A stretch of 64,000 nt of DNA from Blepharisma japonicum (lineage: Eukaryota > Ciliophora > Heterotrichea > Heterotrichida > Blepharismidae): contig CATKHK010000003.1 in the NCBI GenBank assembly GCA_949751835.1, positions 558,001 to 622,000 of the forward strand, in the 5' to 3' direction. A program made the position numbers and the translations under genes. The notes below the pieces were generated by a model, which did no database searches, was not told the DNA's origin, and saw nothing but the letters and a program-made list of their open reading frames with translations. Of the stretch, positions 1 to 11,425 are shown piece by piece. The first letter of the stretch is position 1. Every line of letters begins with the position of its first letter.

Positions 1-910
1 GAAATAGCTCTTCACTTAAAACTACTCCTTCATTAATTTTTTTTTCTAATTCACTCGAAGATTTGCCTATAAAAGGAGGTCTGCCTGTCAGCATAACATA
101 GAGAACTATCCCTAAACTCCAAATATCACTTGAAGTCCTAAAATATTTGCCTTGAATCATTTCTGGAGCTATATAATGAAGCTGTATAAGTATTACAGTA
201 TCCATTCGACTTAATAATAGATCGCAAACACCTGGAGGCGGCTCGAAGTCCATTATTTTTAAAATAGCATCACTAGATTTTGATTCGAAAACAAGGTTTT
301 CTGGTCTTATATTTCGGTGGACAATTCCTCGGCCGTGATAATATTTCATGGCTCCTAGTATATCAGAAATATAAACACTTGCATAATATTCATTTACTTG
401 GCCATCGATTATTCGATCAAAGAGATTACCACCCATCAAACTTTCAAAAACAAAATAAATTTTATCCTTCGACTTGATAATTTCATAAATCTTTGCTATA
501 TGTGGATGATCCTAAGTTAGTGTTACAAGTTCCAATAATTTATTTAGTTCTTTTCAGCCTTTTGCTTCCAACTTTGGGTTTATTAAGGACTTACTTATTT
601 CTTTTATCAGTCTTTGGCAGTTATTTCTTTTGTCAATAGCAAGTTTATTGTCGCCAAATAGCCCAGTTTCTAGCTTTTTAATGATTATAAAATTTTCTGT
701 AATTGCCTTGGGGACAGTTTTTATAAATTTAGCACGGTTTAGGCCTGAAGATTTTTTCCTTATTTTTAAGGGATCACGTTTCGATGTAGCTTCCCTTTGA
801 AGATTACTATGGTTTTGTTTTTTATTTTTCCCTTTTGTGTTTCCTTTCTTTGCAGGAGATTGTTGTTCCTCAATATTTGTGGGTTCTTCTCGAATCTCAC
901 AGCAGCCCAT
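1..910 (-). CDS. CDPK-like pseudokinase, copy 1 (3' end outside window)
   Basis: The start is the ATG at 910; the gene runs off the left edge. The protein begins MGCC, a classic N-myristoylation plus palmitoylation signal, so it is probably membrane-bound. A basic tail leads into a protein kinase fold. Two 15-nt introns are inferred, at 512-526 (GT...TAG) and 182-196 (GT...CAG). TGA at 554-556 reads Trp. The kinase looks inactive: the VAIK lysine position reads LAID, the catalytic HRD reads HRN (HRNIRPEN) and DFG reads DFE. The glycine loop is only partly kept (ETGLFG). The paralogue at 2816-4357 shares both intron positions and carries four EF hands, so EF hands are expected beyond the window edge. 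The family is calcium-dependent protein kinase; loss of activity is inferred from residues, not shown. Confidence 0.8.
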
Positions 911-1197
911 TTATAAAAACTATTAGAGCAGTAAAATGTCAGAATTTTATTTTTTGCAATCTTTATCGCTAAACTAAGTCTATCAAATGATTTTGCTTTA
1001 TATTTCATAAAAAATTATGTAATATAGCAACAATTTTATTAATAGAAATCTTATTTATAATTATAGCAAAAATAAAGGATTAGTAAATTAATGAATTTGC
1101 ATTTAAAAACTAGTTATTTATGCTAAATTTTAGAGGGTATTTTAAAATTATTTTGTTACATCGAATAATTCATTAAATTTAATGCACTTTTTTAAAA

Positions 1198-2048
1198 ATG
1201 AAGGGACGAGAACATTTCACTGGCGATTCACTAGGCCCATATGCTAACCAAGTATTGGGAATTGATAGTGAAGGCTTGGTTTTTTTTTCAACTTCGACTG
1301 ATACTTTACCTACAATTGTGGAGTCAACGATGATGTAAATTCTGACAGTGAAGATTTCATTCCACCTTTTATTGATGGAGACAGAGCTTCAAGTGAAGAG
1401 CTTTTCAAATTATTTTTAAGATTCCATCATGATGATTTTCTACTTGAAGAGATTGATTTGCTACTTGATAATAGTTACTTAGAAATTTTTACTAGTGATG
1501 AAGATACTGAAAGCGACGAGAAAACTGCATCGAACCTAGATGAAAGAATACTTGAAGCGATGGATAAACTAAATGGTGACATCTTAGACAGCAAGGGGGT
1601 TGTGCAAGTTCTTGCAAAATTGATAGACGAAATTACTGAATCAAATATTGTGAATCATTCAAGTGAAAACCTTGAAGGTAATAACTCAAATTTTAATGAT
1701 AGAATGCTACAATAAAATTCATAGCATAAAAATAGAAGCGAACAAGAAGAAAAAAAGGATGAAATTTCAGATCAGAAAGGAGAAATAACTCTAAAAATTT
1801 AGGAAGAATCTGAATATATCCAAACTGTAATGAATCGCAGCTACTATGCAAGGTGTCATATTAATAATACTATGGCAAAAACATTAATTAGAAAGAAAAG
1901 CAGGAGAAAATTACCAGCTACAAATAAAAATAAAATCAAAAAGAATATAAAGAAAACAGGTAAGATGGGATCAAGACAAGCATGGAAAATAAGGGAAAAA
2001 ATTAGTTTCAATCGGGAATTGGTCAGACTAAAAGTCTTATGGCCATAA
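1198..2048 (+). pseudogene. Broken gene of unknown family
   Basis: An ATG at 1198 opens a frame that reaches TAA at 1333. The frame used from about 1327 on carries a 130-residue acidic stretch up to TAA 1713-1715. The same frame then continues past TAG at 1722 and 1800 into a strongly basic tail ending at 2046-2048. The first break could be a 14-nt intron (1335-1348, GT...CAG) or a change in the T-run near 1280. The later in-frame stops suggest a decaying gene, unless only 1198-1715 is real (about 168 residues with the intron). The acidic front and Lys/Arg-rich tail give no family match that I recognise. It lies between two CDPK-like genes but is on the other strand. Confidence 0.35.
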
Positions 2049-2290
2049 TTAATTTTGTAGTTAGTAGTTGCTTTGCATGCACAATGCTTCACCATGTCAG
2101 TTGATTCTGTGAAATAAAAATATGTTAATTTACGACTTAATTTAACCTTATTTTATAAATATGTATTTTTTGATAAACTGCAGTAAAAGAATTAAAATTA
2201 TTATCTCTATTAGTATATTCTAATCCAAAAAATTGATTCATGAACAATTTATAGAAAAATTTAATCCAAATATTCCTTATTATTAATTAT

Positions 2291-2612
2291 TTAAGATTTC
2301 TCTCTTTCATATGAGTGAGTTAAAACTTTAAAGCGAATTTTACCATCATTACTAATGCCTGATTTCTCAAAAAAACTATCCCATTTTGGATCTCTAAATT
2401 TAACTGCCAATCACCTCTTTTATAAAGTTTATGAGTGCCTTTCTGAGTCTTTCGATTTGCTTTAAATAATTGCAATTAGCCGCAATAAAAAAAAACTCAG
2501 AGATTTATTCGATCTCTGAAGCATTTTCTATTGATAAGATTTCAACTCTATTTATAAGTTCTTATCTTATTAACGAGCCATAATTATTTATGCCCAATAA
2601 TTTAAAAATAAT
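2291..2612 (-). pseudogene. Decayed EF-hand tail of a third CDPK-like copy
   Basis: Read on the minus strand, this stretch matches the C-terminal EF-hand region of the neighbouring gene at 2816-4357 nearly end to end. The recognisable pieces are the last EF-hand (around GISNDGKI), the WDSFFEKS segment and, further upstream, the segment matching the first EF loop. It contains in-frame TAA/TAG and small length changes, so it cannot encode the domain. It is a relic of a tandem duplication; no kinase part is left. Confidence 0.65.
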
Positions 2613-2815
2613 AAAACGGTGAAATATATAAAATTTCAGTCATCTACTCCCTTTAAAAGCCTCTACTCTTGTGAAGGTGTTATTTTTATTTAAAAAATTT
2701 TGTATGGCGAAAATATTTAAAACAAATAGATATTTCCGCTTGAAAGAGTAAAATATTAAAATTATATTTATGAGATAAACTATTCTTAGCTTTTATTTAG
2801 AATATTTAATTAATA

Positions 2816-4357
2816 TTATTCCTCTTTTAAAAGGATGGTTTGAAACTCCTCAAAGCTTATTTTTCCATCATCAGTAATGTCTGCTCTATTAAAAAATTTG
2901 TCCCATTCTGAATTTTTAAATCCCGGAACAGCTAATTTTAACTCTCCTATACTAAGCTGCCCATCACCACTTTTATCAAAACTTTTGAAAACTTTTCTAA
3001 GTTTTTCAATCTGCCCTGGAGTATTTCAATTAGTTGTAGAAACAATAAACTCAGAAAATTCTATTTTACCATCTCCATCTACATCACAAGCTGAAATTAT
3101 TTTTTCGATTTCCGAAACATCTTCTATTGATAAGGTTTTGCACGCATTTATAAGCTCCTCTTTGCTTAACGAGCCATCATTATCTGTATCTAATGATTTA
3201 AAAAATTTTATATATGCTTTTTCTTCAGAAAAACTTGAAAGTTGTTTTGCAACATATCTAAAAATGGCTTTTTCTATCATACTTCTGACCTATATAAAAT
3301 GTACTTGAAATTTTGTTAGCTGAATCAATGACTGCTTAATTTCTTCAGGCAGTCTAACTTGGATATGATTATTTGCTATTCATGGATGTTTAAGTGCTTC
3401 AGAAGCTGTGATTCTCTGGCTATAATCGATGGTAAGTAATTTTTGTAAGAAATCTTTTAAGTCATTTGAATACATAGAAAAAAATGATTCACTTAAAACT
3501 AAACCTTTACTGATTTTTTGGCCTAAGGCAGCAGGCGTATCACTTGGAAATGGATGCTTTCCTGTCATCATTAAAAATAAAATTATACCTAGGCTTCATA
3601 TATCACTTACAGTCTGTCTAAAATCCCCTTTAAGCATTTCTGGAGACATATAATGAAACTATATTATAATTACGAATTCCAGTCTATAAGGGCTATCAAA
3701 AATCTTAGACGATGATTCAAAGTCTTTTAACTTTAATAATGCATCATGCGACTTTGATTCGAAGACTATATTTTCAGGCCTGATACTCTTATGGACAATT
3801 CCTTTGCTGTGATAAAATTGCATTATTTTTAAGATTTCCCCAATGTAATTGCTTGCTTGCTGCTCATTTATTCCATGATCCAAAATTCTATCAAAAAGGC
3901 TATCTCCTTTTAAGTACTCAATAACAAAGTAGATTTTATCATCTGTTAGCAAAATATCATAAACTTTTTCAACTCCTGGATGATCCTAAATGACACTTAC
4001 AAGTTCTAAAATTACATTAAGATCTTCTCAGTCACTATCTTTTGCTTTTGGATTAATAATTGATTTATTAATTTCTTTGACAATTCGTTGAGAATTAAAG
4101 CGTTTATCAATTGAAAGTTTGCTATCTCCAAATTGAGTTTCTTGGAACTTTTTAATAACAGAAAAGTTTTCTCTAATCCATGAAGGATCGATTTTTAATA
4201 TATGGTTTTGAAATGTTTGTTTTCTACTTAATTCTTCCTCTTGAGATTTAGCTTTAGAGTTTTGTGTAATGTTTCTGATAAGCTTCTTCTTTTTCAATTT
4301 ACCTTTCTTTGACGATTTGTCTGTTGTAGGATCTTGTCTAGAACCACAGCATCCCAT
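2816..4357 (-). CDS. CDPK-like pseudokinase with four EF hands, copy 2
   Basis: The start is ATG at 4357 (MGCC, predicted dual acylation) and the stop is TAA at 2816-2818. The protein has 498 residues after removing three 15-nt introns at 3986-4000, 3659-3673 and 3290-3304. TGA serves as Trp several times, for example just before intron 1 and in the SDIW motif of the kinase. The kinase domain is followed by four EF loops, the first three canonical (DTDNDGSLSKEE, DVDGDGKIEFSE, DKSGDGQLSIGE). Catalytic residues are lost: HRD reads HKS (HKSIRPEN), DFG reads DFE and the VAIK lysine is absent (KLSID). MSPE and the C-lobe are kept. It therefore reads as a calcium sensor on a dead kinase scaffold, probably membrane-bound. 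Introns 1 and 2 are shared with the copy at 1-910. Confidence 0.87.
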
Positions 4358-4735
4358 TTTAATTATTAAATAAATAATTCTGTTTTTTTTTAGAGTGACT
4401 TTGCTTAAAATAAAGTTAGAATAAAATTATAAGAAATTAATTTAAAATAATAATTTATAATCAATCCATGATAAAGTCAAAATAAAACAAGAGCAAATAA
4501 TTTATATTTAGAAAATTATAGAAATAATGAGGTTTTTTTTATTGAGAAAAGTTAAAAGCATATTTTAGATTTTAATCCAAACAATTATAATGTATTAGGG
4601 TTCAAAAACTCTTATCACAATTTACTAAAATTTAACGTAATTCGTAAAGCTTAATGTTTCTTCCAATTAAACAATTTCAAAATTTTCAATTCTTTGAAAT
4701 GAATGCAATTAATACTTATTAATTAAAATAAAATA
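4358..4735. other. Intergenic spacer, nothing recognised
   Basis: This AT-rich spacer lies between the start of the CDPK-like gene and the stop of the GCN2-like gene, both on the minus strand. It should hold the upstream region of the CDPK-like gene. I see no open frame, RNA gene or repeat. Confidence 0.5.
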
Positions 4736-7700
4736 CTAGCTTCTCTTAGGATAGACTAACTGCTCATCAACAAAGTAATTTTTCATCTTCTTTTGGAGAT
4801 ATTTCCCAACTAATTCTTTTTCTATAGTCTTAAGTGAGTCTTTCGCAAAATCTTTGATTGATGCCATAATGATTCCTTCTTCGCCTTCACATTTTAATGT
4901 CACTAAAAATCTGATGCGATATTTCTTACATGTTTGCAATATATCATCACTATTTAAATTCCCATAATCATAAACAGCTGAAATGTCTAATTTTCAGAGT
5001 TTTAACACTAAATTAACTTTTTCACGATGCAAAGTCTTAAAATCTATTTTCTGTCCATGTGTTTTGCATATGACTATAACAAGTGGACCTTTTATTCAAG
5101 GATCAGTGTTTCCTTGAATAATTATCTTAATTATTTTTTCAACGAAGATACGAGATCCAATGCCTGAAATCTTATTTTGACTGGCTTTTGAAGAAAGTGC
5201 AAAAGAATCAATCAAATTATCATATCTTCCACCTGAAGCAATTGAAATTCTTTCTTTGCTAATCATTTTTCCTTTAGCAACTGATTGAGATGTCGTTACT
5301 TTAAATATAAATCCTGAGTAGCATAAAATTTCATCATGTATTAGACCGAGATCAACTAAGAAATTAACATTATAGTCTTTGCAAGCTTCTTCCAAGTGTT
5401 TTAATTCAATATCTAAAATCCTTACAAATGAATTGTACTTCCAAATTGAATTTTTTTTTATTGTTTCGATAAGTGTTTGCAAGTTTTCTTTTAATTTTAA
5501 ATAATATCCTAATCTTTCAGCGGAGTTTGCAGAGATCCCTATATCAATTAAATCTTTTCTAACTTTTGCCCATTTTCTTCTTGGTATGTCTCGGCATAAT
5601 GATAAAACTTTCATTCTTAAATTTTCTGTTATTTCGCAATGATGTAAAATAATGTCAAGTAGCCTTGTATCATTTACTGTAATTTCTAGCATTGGTAAGC
5701 TATTTCCAAACTGCTCTAAAGCTATTAGAGTAATTTTAAGAAGTTCAGCTTTGTATAAATATTTAAAAGAACTTAACTGTTCAGGATCATAGCAAAAATC
5801 AATACTTGCTTCCAGCGACTCTTCCGGATGCTCGCCTGCTGCCAGAGGCTTGTAGACGCTTGAGATTGTAAATCTTTTAAGAACTCCTTTTACATTGATT
5901 GTATGAAGCAATTTTGCCCATGGGCAAAGCAAATTGCTATTCAGTTGAACTAAAATTCCTGAAGATTCCAAAAACACAGCATTTTTATTGCTTTCAATTT
6001 TAGTTTTTTCCATTTTTCCATCTTTTTGATACCAAAATATTGAAACATTTGTTGAGTATGGCATGAGTAATGGAGTATTTATTTCAATAGCTCCAGCTTT
6101 ATTTAAAACTGTTTGCAACTTATTAATAACGTTGCTTTTAATCATCGCTTCAATTTTCTTATTAAATTTTTTGCCACCTGATAATTCTGATATTCCTTCA
6201 GATATATTGTAAGTAAAATTTTGATGTTTAAGATTTGACTTCTCAAATAAAGCATGAAGTAGCATATTATTTTCTGAGTTTTTAGGATTTAAGCTTATAT
6301 TCATAAAATCATTGAAGGCTTTTGGGTCAATCTTGTGATATAATAAACCACTTTGCAGAAGCTCTTGAGCAGATGGCCTATTGTCAGGAGTTTGCTCGGT
6401 AAGTCATAGGATTATTCTGGGAACCTCTTTGGGAACAGTTTCTAAGAAATCTCCAGGTAAAATTCTATTATCCCTTAATTTCATAATTTCATCTATTCTT
6501 TGCATCATTGATCCAAAAGGTCTTCACATTTCAAAGAAAATTATTCCAAGAGAATACATATCAGTTTTTAAATTGTATTTTCCAGAAATTTTTTGCTCAG
6601 GGGAGCAATAAATTGGTGTGCCAATTCCTGTGCTTAAGCTTTCGCTTATCTGCCTTTTTAACGATGCTTTTTCAGGTTTTAAATTTGTCGTTGTGGCAAG
6701 ACCAAAATCTCCCAACTTAACTTCTCCAAACTCGTTTAAAAATATATTTGATGGCTTTAAGTCTCTATGTATAGTTCCCTTAGAGTGGATGTATACTAAA
6801 CCTTGCAATATTTCTCGTAGCATTTTTCAGATTTCTATTGGAGATGGAATTTTTTGATCGAGAAGAGTACGAAGAGTATCTCCTGCACAATATTCCATTT
6901 GTATATAAAGTTTGCTAACTTCAGGATCAAAGTCATGCAGTACTGATCCAGTCTTATCTGAAGCAATTTCTAAATCTTCACTTAAATCATCTTCACTGCT
7001 GCTTTCTTCTTCGCTACTGCTTTCTTCTTCACTATCATAGCTATCTTGCTCATCAGAGTCAGAGCCGCTACTTTCATCCTCTTCAAATCAAGCATTATGA
7101 TATCTTACAATATTTTGGTGCTGTAATTTAGACAGCAGAACAACTTCTTTCAGTATATATCTAATATGATTCTGCTTTTTTCCTTTTAATTTTATCTTTT
7201 TAATCGCATAGATACTCCCATCAATTTTATTTTTTGCTTTGTAAACACTTCCTCCACCACCTTTACCGATTCTTATTTCTTCTTCAAAGTATCTTCTATA
7301 TTCAAACCCGCTAATAGTGCAAGATAAAGCTGGCTCTGGCAAATCAATTTCTTCTTCATTCTTTCTCTCATTGATTTCAAATTGCACAGAAGGCTCTTTT
7401 TTCTTTCTTTTTTGAAGTTCTCCGTATATTTCTTGCATCAATAAACCAGAATTTTCACGTTTCATTTCTACTTCGATTGGCTCAGGAATTGTTTCTTCCG
7501 GCTCAATATTGTACTTCATAAGTTCTCGCTGTATGAGCTCACACATATCGTAAACCATTGTTTGAGAAACTTTGGATTTTTCTTCAATCAAAGCTTGGAC
7601 TTTTAATTTAATATCATGAATCACATCTTTATGAATGTTGACTGCATTTATTAAGGAAAATATCGGCGGCACATGAGGATAGCCTGGAACATAAGTAATT

Positions 7701-8248
7701 GAAAGGTAAATGCTGCTAAAATTCAAGGCAGAATCTGAAGGATTAGAACGTATAAATATTTTAAAGGAAGCATTGCATAATTCAGTCAGAGGGTTTATAA
7801 CAGTGACATCATCAGAAAAAATAGCTAATAAAGCATCTAATTCTTCTTTTTGTTCTTCGTAAGTGTTTAGAACTTCAGCTGCATCTTCAATAGGTGATAT
7901 TTCACAATTAATTATATTTTCGTATTGATTTTCTTTTTTATTTTCTTCAATCAAGTTTGTAAGCTTAATTTCTTCATTAATTATATGCTGAATATCTTTT
8001 GGCTCTTTTGTTTCAATTAAAACAGGAGAATGAACTTCTTCTTCATGTAATGGGTGCACTTCTTCGATTGGTTTTAATTTTTCAGGCAATTTTTGAAGGA
8101 TTTTTTTGCTTCTTTTTCTCTTCCCTTGTCTTTTTGGAGGTTGAGTTTGAATTATTTGAGGGGTTTTAGGCTGGGTTTTATTAAATCATAAATAACCAAA
8201 AAATATTCCTAATAGAAAGGATGAGAGTATAATTAGTAGTCCTTCCAT
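4736..8248 (-). CDS. GCN2: GCN2-type eIF2-alpha kinase with N-terminal membrane segment
   Basis: This is one uninterrupted frame of 1170 residues when TGA is read as Trp. The ATG at 8248 is followed by a hydrophobic helix (about residues 4-20) and a basic stretch, so a signal anchor is predicted. An RWD domain follows at about 130-245, then a kinase at about 315-640. The kinase has a glycine loop GKGGGGSVYKA, YAIKK lysine, HRDLKPSN and GDFGLA, all intact, and the GTPIYCSPEQ segment typical of eIF2-alpha kinases. A very acidic Ser/Glu/Asp insert sits at about 387-430, as in the kinase insert of GCN2. From about 660 to the C-terminus is a histidyl-tRNA synthetase-like domain with SGGRYDNLI and a final anticodon-binding-like part. 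The family senses uncharged tRNA and phosphorylates eIF2-alpha. Cytosolic GCN2 has no membrane helix, so the N-terminus is the odd feature. Confidence 0.9.
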
Positions 8249-8445
8249 AATTTAAAAATTTTGTATTTTAGGTGTCTTTAATATATCAGAAATACGTTTT
8301 TAAAATAAAATTTTCAACTATTTCTAAGATTTTATTATCAAAAATTCAAAATTTTTGAACTTGGTATAATAAAAATACTTAAATTATTTTTTTGATAATC
8401 TGAGTGCTAATCATGCCAATAAAAAATATAAGGGTTAATAATTAA

Positions 8446-9468
8446 ATGGATCCAGACGAAGAAATTCTCAAAGAATACCAGCAAGAAATTCGTAACATGA
8501 AAGATGAGATCATTCAGCTTAACAGACAAATCGCTCAAGCTGAAAATGCTGAGAAAGAGCTTGATGAAAATAACCCCCAATCCGAAGATCGAGATGAAAT
8601 CTTGAAAAAACAGTCACTTTTAAGGCACTGTCAAGAAGAAATTGAAGAGCTCACTGAACAGCTCAACAAGTTAAGAGAGACCAACATTGAACTTGCTGAG
8701 AGCTGCGAAGAGCTTAACAATAGGATTGATCCACTCCCTATCTCTGACGGTCAGCTTGAAGAGCTTAGAGAACAAATTGCATCCTTGGAAAAAGAAAATG
8801 AAGACCTCAGAAGGCAGAATAGCGAGATTGAAAGCTCTGGTCTTAGGGAATGGGAAAATTTGTCTCCACATGCTTCTAATGAGTTTTTTGTGAATCTCCA
8901 AAAGAAACTCTCAACATTGGAGCAAGAAAATACATCCCTTTCAGCAAAATATAAGAAAGCTGAAGCAGAAACCAAGAGATTGAAGGAAAACTGCGAAAAA
9001 GCTGCCCATAGGTTCAAAAACAACGAAGACACTAGAACAAAGCTGCATTTGCTAGAAGAGAGCTTAGAAAGATGTGTGCAAACTGAAAATGACTTAAAAG
9101 AAGAAATAGATGATGTGGAAAGGCAAATCATGCAAAAGTCAGCAAGCACTGAAGGCCAGGATATTAGAAGCTTGCAACATATGATTAGAGATCTCAATGA
9201 AAAGATCAGCCAAGAAAAAGCTCAATGCACAAGACTAGAAAAACAGTTACAAGATAAGCAGCAAGAATTGAGAACTGTGAAAATAACAGCAAACCAGCCA
9301 GTCAGCAAAACTTCAACTAAGCTCAGCAATGATCTTGAATTGCTTGGAAAAGTCCTTGCAGATAAGATGAAGTCAGTAAGAGAAAAAGATAAAGAAATCG
9401 CTGAGCTGACCTTGAAATATGAAGAAGCCAAGATGCAGCTCTATGGCCCAGAGAAGTTCAACGTCTAA
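8446..9468 (+). CDS. Coiled-coil protein, function unknown
   Basis: The protein has 340 residues in a single frame with no TGA codon. Almost the whole length is heptad-rich, charged coiled coil (many LEKENEDL- and ELTEQL-like turns), broken near residue 140 by a short non-helical segment around GLREWENLSPHAS. No catalytic domain, signal peptide or membrane segment is seen. Its codons are richer in C and G at third positions than in neighbouring genes, which suggests strong expression. It is divergent from the GCN2-like gene, with a spacer of about 200 bases. A structural role in cortex or basal body would fit a large ciliate but is inference only. Confidence 0.8.
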   Translation: MDPDEEILKEYQQEIRNMKDEIIQLNRQIAQAENAEKELDENNPQSEDRDEILKKQSLLRHCQEEIEELTEQLNKLRETNIELAESCEELNNRIDPLPISDGQLEELREQIASLEKENEDLRRQNSEIESSGLREWENLSPHASNEFFVNLQKKLSTLEQENTSLSAKYKKAEAETKRLKENCEKAAHRFKNNEDTRTKLHLLEESLERCVQTENDLKEEIDDVERQIMQKSASTEGQDIRSLQHMIRDLNEKISQEKAQCTRLEKQLQDKQQELRTVKITANQPVSKTSTKLSNDLELLGKVLADKMKSVREKDKEIAELTLKYEEAKMQLYGPEKFNV

Positions 9469-9525
9469 CTAAAAATTATTTAATTTCAAAAAAAAATCAG
9501 CTTCATTTTATATAAAAATTGTGTG

Positions 9526-10878
9526 TTAAATCAGATTTTCTTCGATTTGTTCTTCTGTGTGTTCTTCTGTAATAGGTAAAGGCATAGATTTTGGCATCAT
9601 ATATGTTATTTTTAAGCTGACTAACAGCGTTCCCGCCATTATTCAGAATGTACCTTGATACCCAACATACTAAATAAATTTTACAGGCCATATAAAAAGT
9701 TCAACACCCCATAAAGAAATTGCTAGCCCAGTGAACCCTAAAAAGGACCAAGAAAGGATTCAATCGTCATGGGGATAAATTATTTTGCAGGCGACTATTA
9801 TTATCAAATAAGTGCTGCTACCAAAAATGAAGCCGAGAGTTGACCAAATAAAATAAAGAATTTTCACACTAGCTATATAATAGATAGTGCCACATATAAA
9901 CACCTGAGATATGATTGCAACATAAGAAATTGTTTTCCAGTCATATTTATCAATTGCAAACCCCCATAAAAGTCTGGCAACCCCTCCAACCAGAAATCCA
10001 GTCGAGCCTAAATAGGATAAAAAATGATCATCCTTGATTTTTGTATGTCCAAAATTTTTGTATTCTGAGACAAAATATGCATAAAATGCAAAACTAAAAA
10101 AACAGTTTAAACTTAAAAGCCAAAAATTTTTTTGCTTTGCAGCATCTTTGAGAGTTAGTGTCCTTTGATCAATTTGGGTCTCATGGGCGCCTCTTTCAGA
10201 TCTAATTACATAAACCCCTAATAAAGATGACACAAGATATATTAAAGACATCCACCTAATTGCAGATGGAACATTGTCATAAACGGAAGATCCGAAATAT
10301 TGAGATTCATCATCCTTATTTTCAGGGAAAGTAATAAACGGAGATTCATTGGATGGATTGATCAAGCTTGTCCATATAAGGCCAAATATAGTTGGTCCCA
10401 AACTATAGGCCGAAATTCCGAAGCTTGATACAAGTCCAATATTTTTTGGAAAAAATTCCCAGCAGGCCCAAATAATAGGCATATTCAACATTCCACTGAT
10501 TATTCCTGCATAGGTCCCATAGAGTATGCAAAATAAATAATAATTTGGGGCAAAAGAACTTGCAAATAAAAAGAGTGATCCGGAACTTGTTCCAACAGTA
10601 GCCGCAATTTTGCAGCCAAACTTTATGCATATATAGCTGGCAATGACTGAATAATTATTACTGAACGCGATTGACTCAATGACGTATGAAAGAGTATAAG
10701 CTAGATACATATCTGACTCAGACACATTGTGGTCCTTTGCATGGTAATAAGAAGCGAAATATAAACTAACAGCGCCTCACAAATTTATTGTCCCAGATAC
10801 CTAATTATGGCTCACTAAGTTAACTATAAAGCATCCAACCAGTGCGAGCAGGCTTTTGGTCTTTTTGGAAAATGGCAT
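9526..10878 (-). CDS. MFS transporter, monocarboxylate/oxalate-formate antiporter type
   Basis: The protein has 440 residues after removing two 15-nt introns, at 10801-10815 (GTGAG...TAG) and 9670-9684. TGA is used for Trp before and after the introns. It has about twelve hydrophobic segments in two halves split by a polar loop near the middle (around residues 200-240). Typical MFS signals are visible: a Gly-rich helix near LYGTYAGIISGM and, in the second half, GGVARLLWGFAIDKY, matching the conserved loop motif G-x3-D-R/K. The C-terminal tail is acidic and cytosolic. The substrate cannot be told from sequence; the family imports or exchanges small organic anions. The start at 10878 gives a short basic N-terminus before helix 1. 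Confidence 0.8.
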
Positions 10879-10930
10879 GTTTTTATTAAATTTTATGTGG
10901 CTCTTAGTTATTTACACATATAATTATTTA

Positions 10931-11425
10931 TTATGCGACGTTGGTTATTTCTTCGCTAAAATTGAGATATGTTATGAGCTCGTTTCCAGCTGAAAGAATT
11001 TGGTCTTTTAATCTTAGACTGGGATCTATCGCCCTTTTTTTCTTGATAAATTCTACTGCTTGTTCATAGGTTCAGCCTTTCTTTGCCATATAATAAGCAA
11101 TAAGAACTATTGCGCTTCGGTTTTTTCCCCACTTGCAATGCACCAACACTTTTTCTCCTTTCGAGTTCGCTTCATCAATGAATTTAAAGCAATCTTGGAG
11201 ATATGGTAAAACACTAAATGTCTTTCCTCTTGGTAAAGGTCTTATACATAAGTTAAACATTTTTCCATTAGTGGGCACTTCAAAAAGTTGTAAGATGTGT
11301 TTAATTCCATGCACCTTTAGCTCGTTTTCGTTTTGTACACTGTATTGATCTCCAATAAAGATGTATTCATCTATTTTGTGCATGTGATACTTTTTGACAC
11401 TTGTTCTAGATTCGTTCACGCCCAT
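10931..11425 (-). CDS. Dual-specificity phosphatase
   Basis: The protein has 164 residues in a single frame with one TGA (Trp, 11072-11074). The Cys-x5-Arg signature HCKWGKNRS is intact, followed by AIVLIAYYM and a C-terminal helix, the standard compact DSP fold. The length is typical of an atypical DUSP without extra domains. The N-terminus MGVNESR could be myristoylated. Odd point: where the general-acid Asp loop is expected (around CIRPLPRGKTFS) I see no Asp, so activity may be weak or changed. The substrate is unknown. It lies head to tail with the MFS gene, with a spacer of about 50 bases. Confidence 0.82.

Noticed and set aside
8671-9431. Several antisense frames across the coiled-coil gene
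   Set aside because: The Ser/Phe/Leu-rich antisense frames mirror the Glu/Lys/Gln-rich coding strand, an expected artefact.
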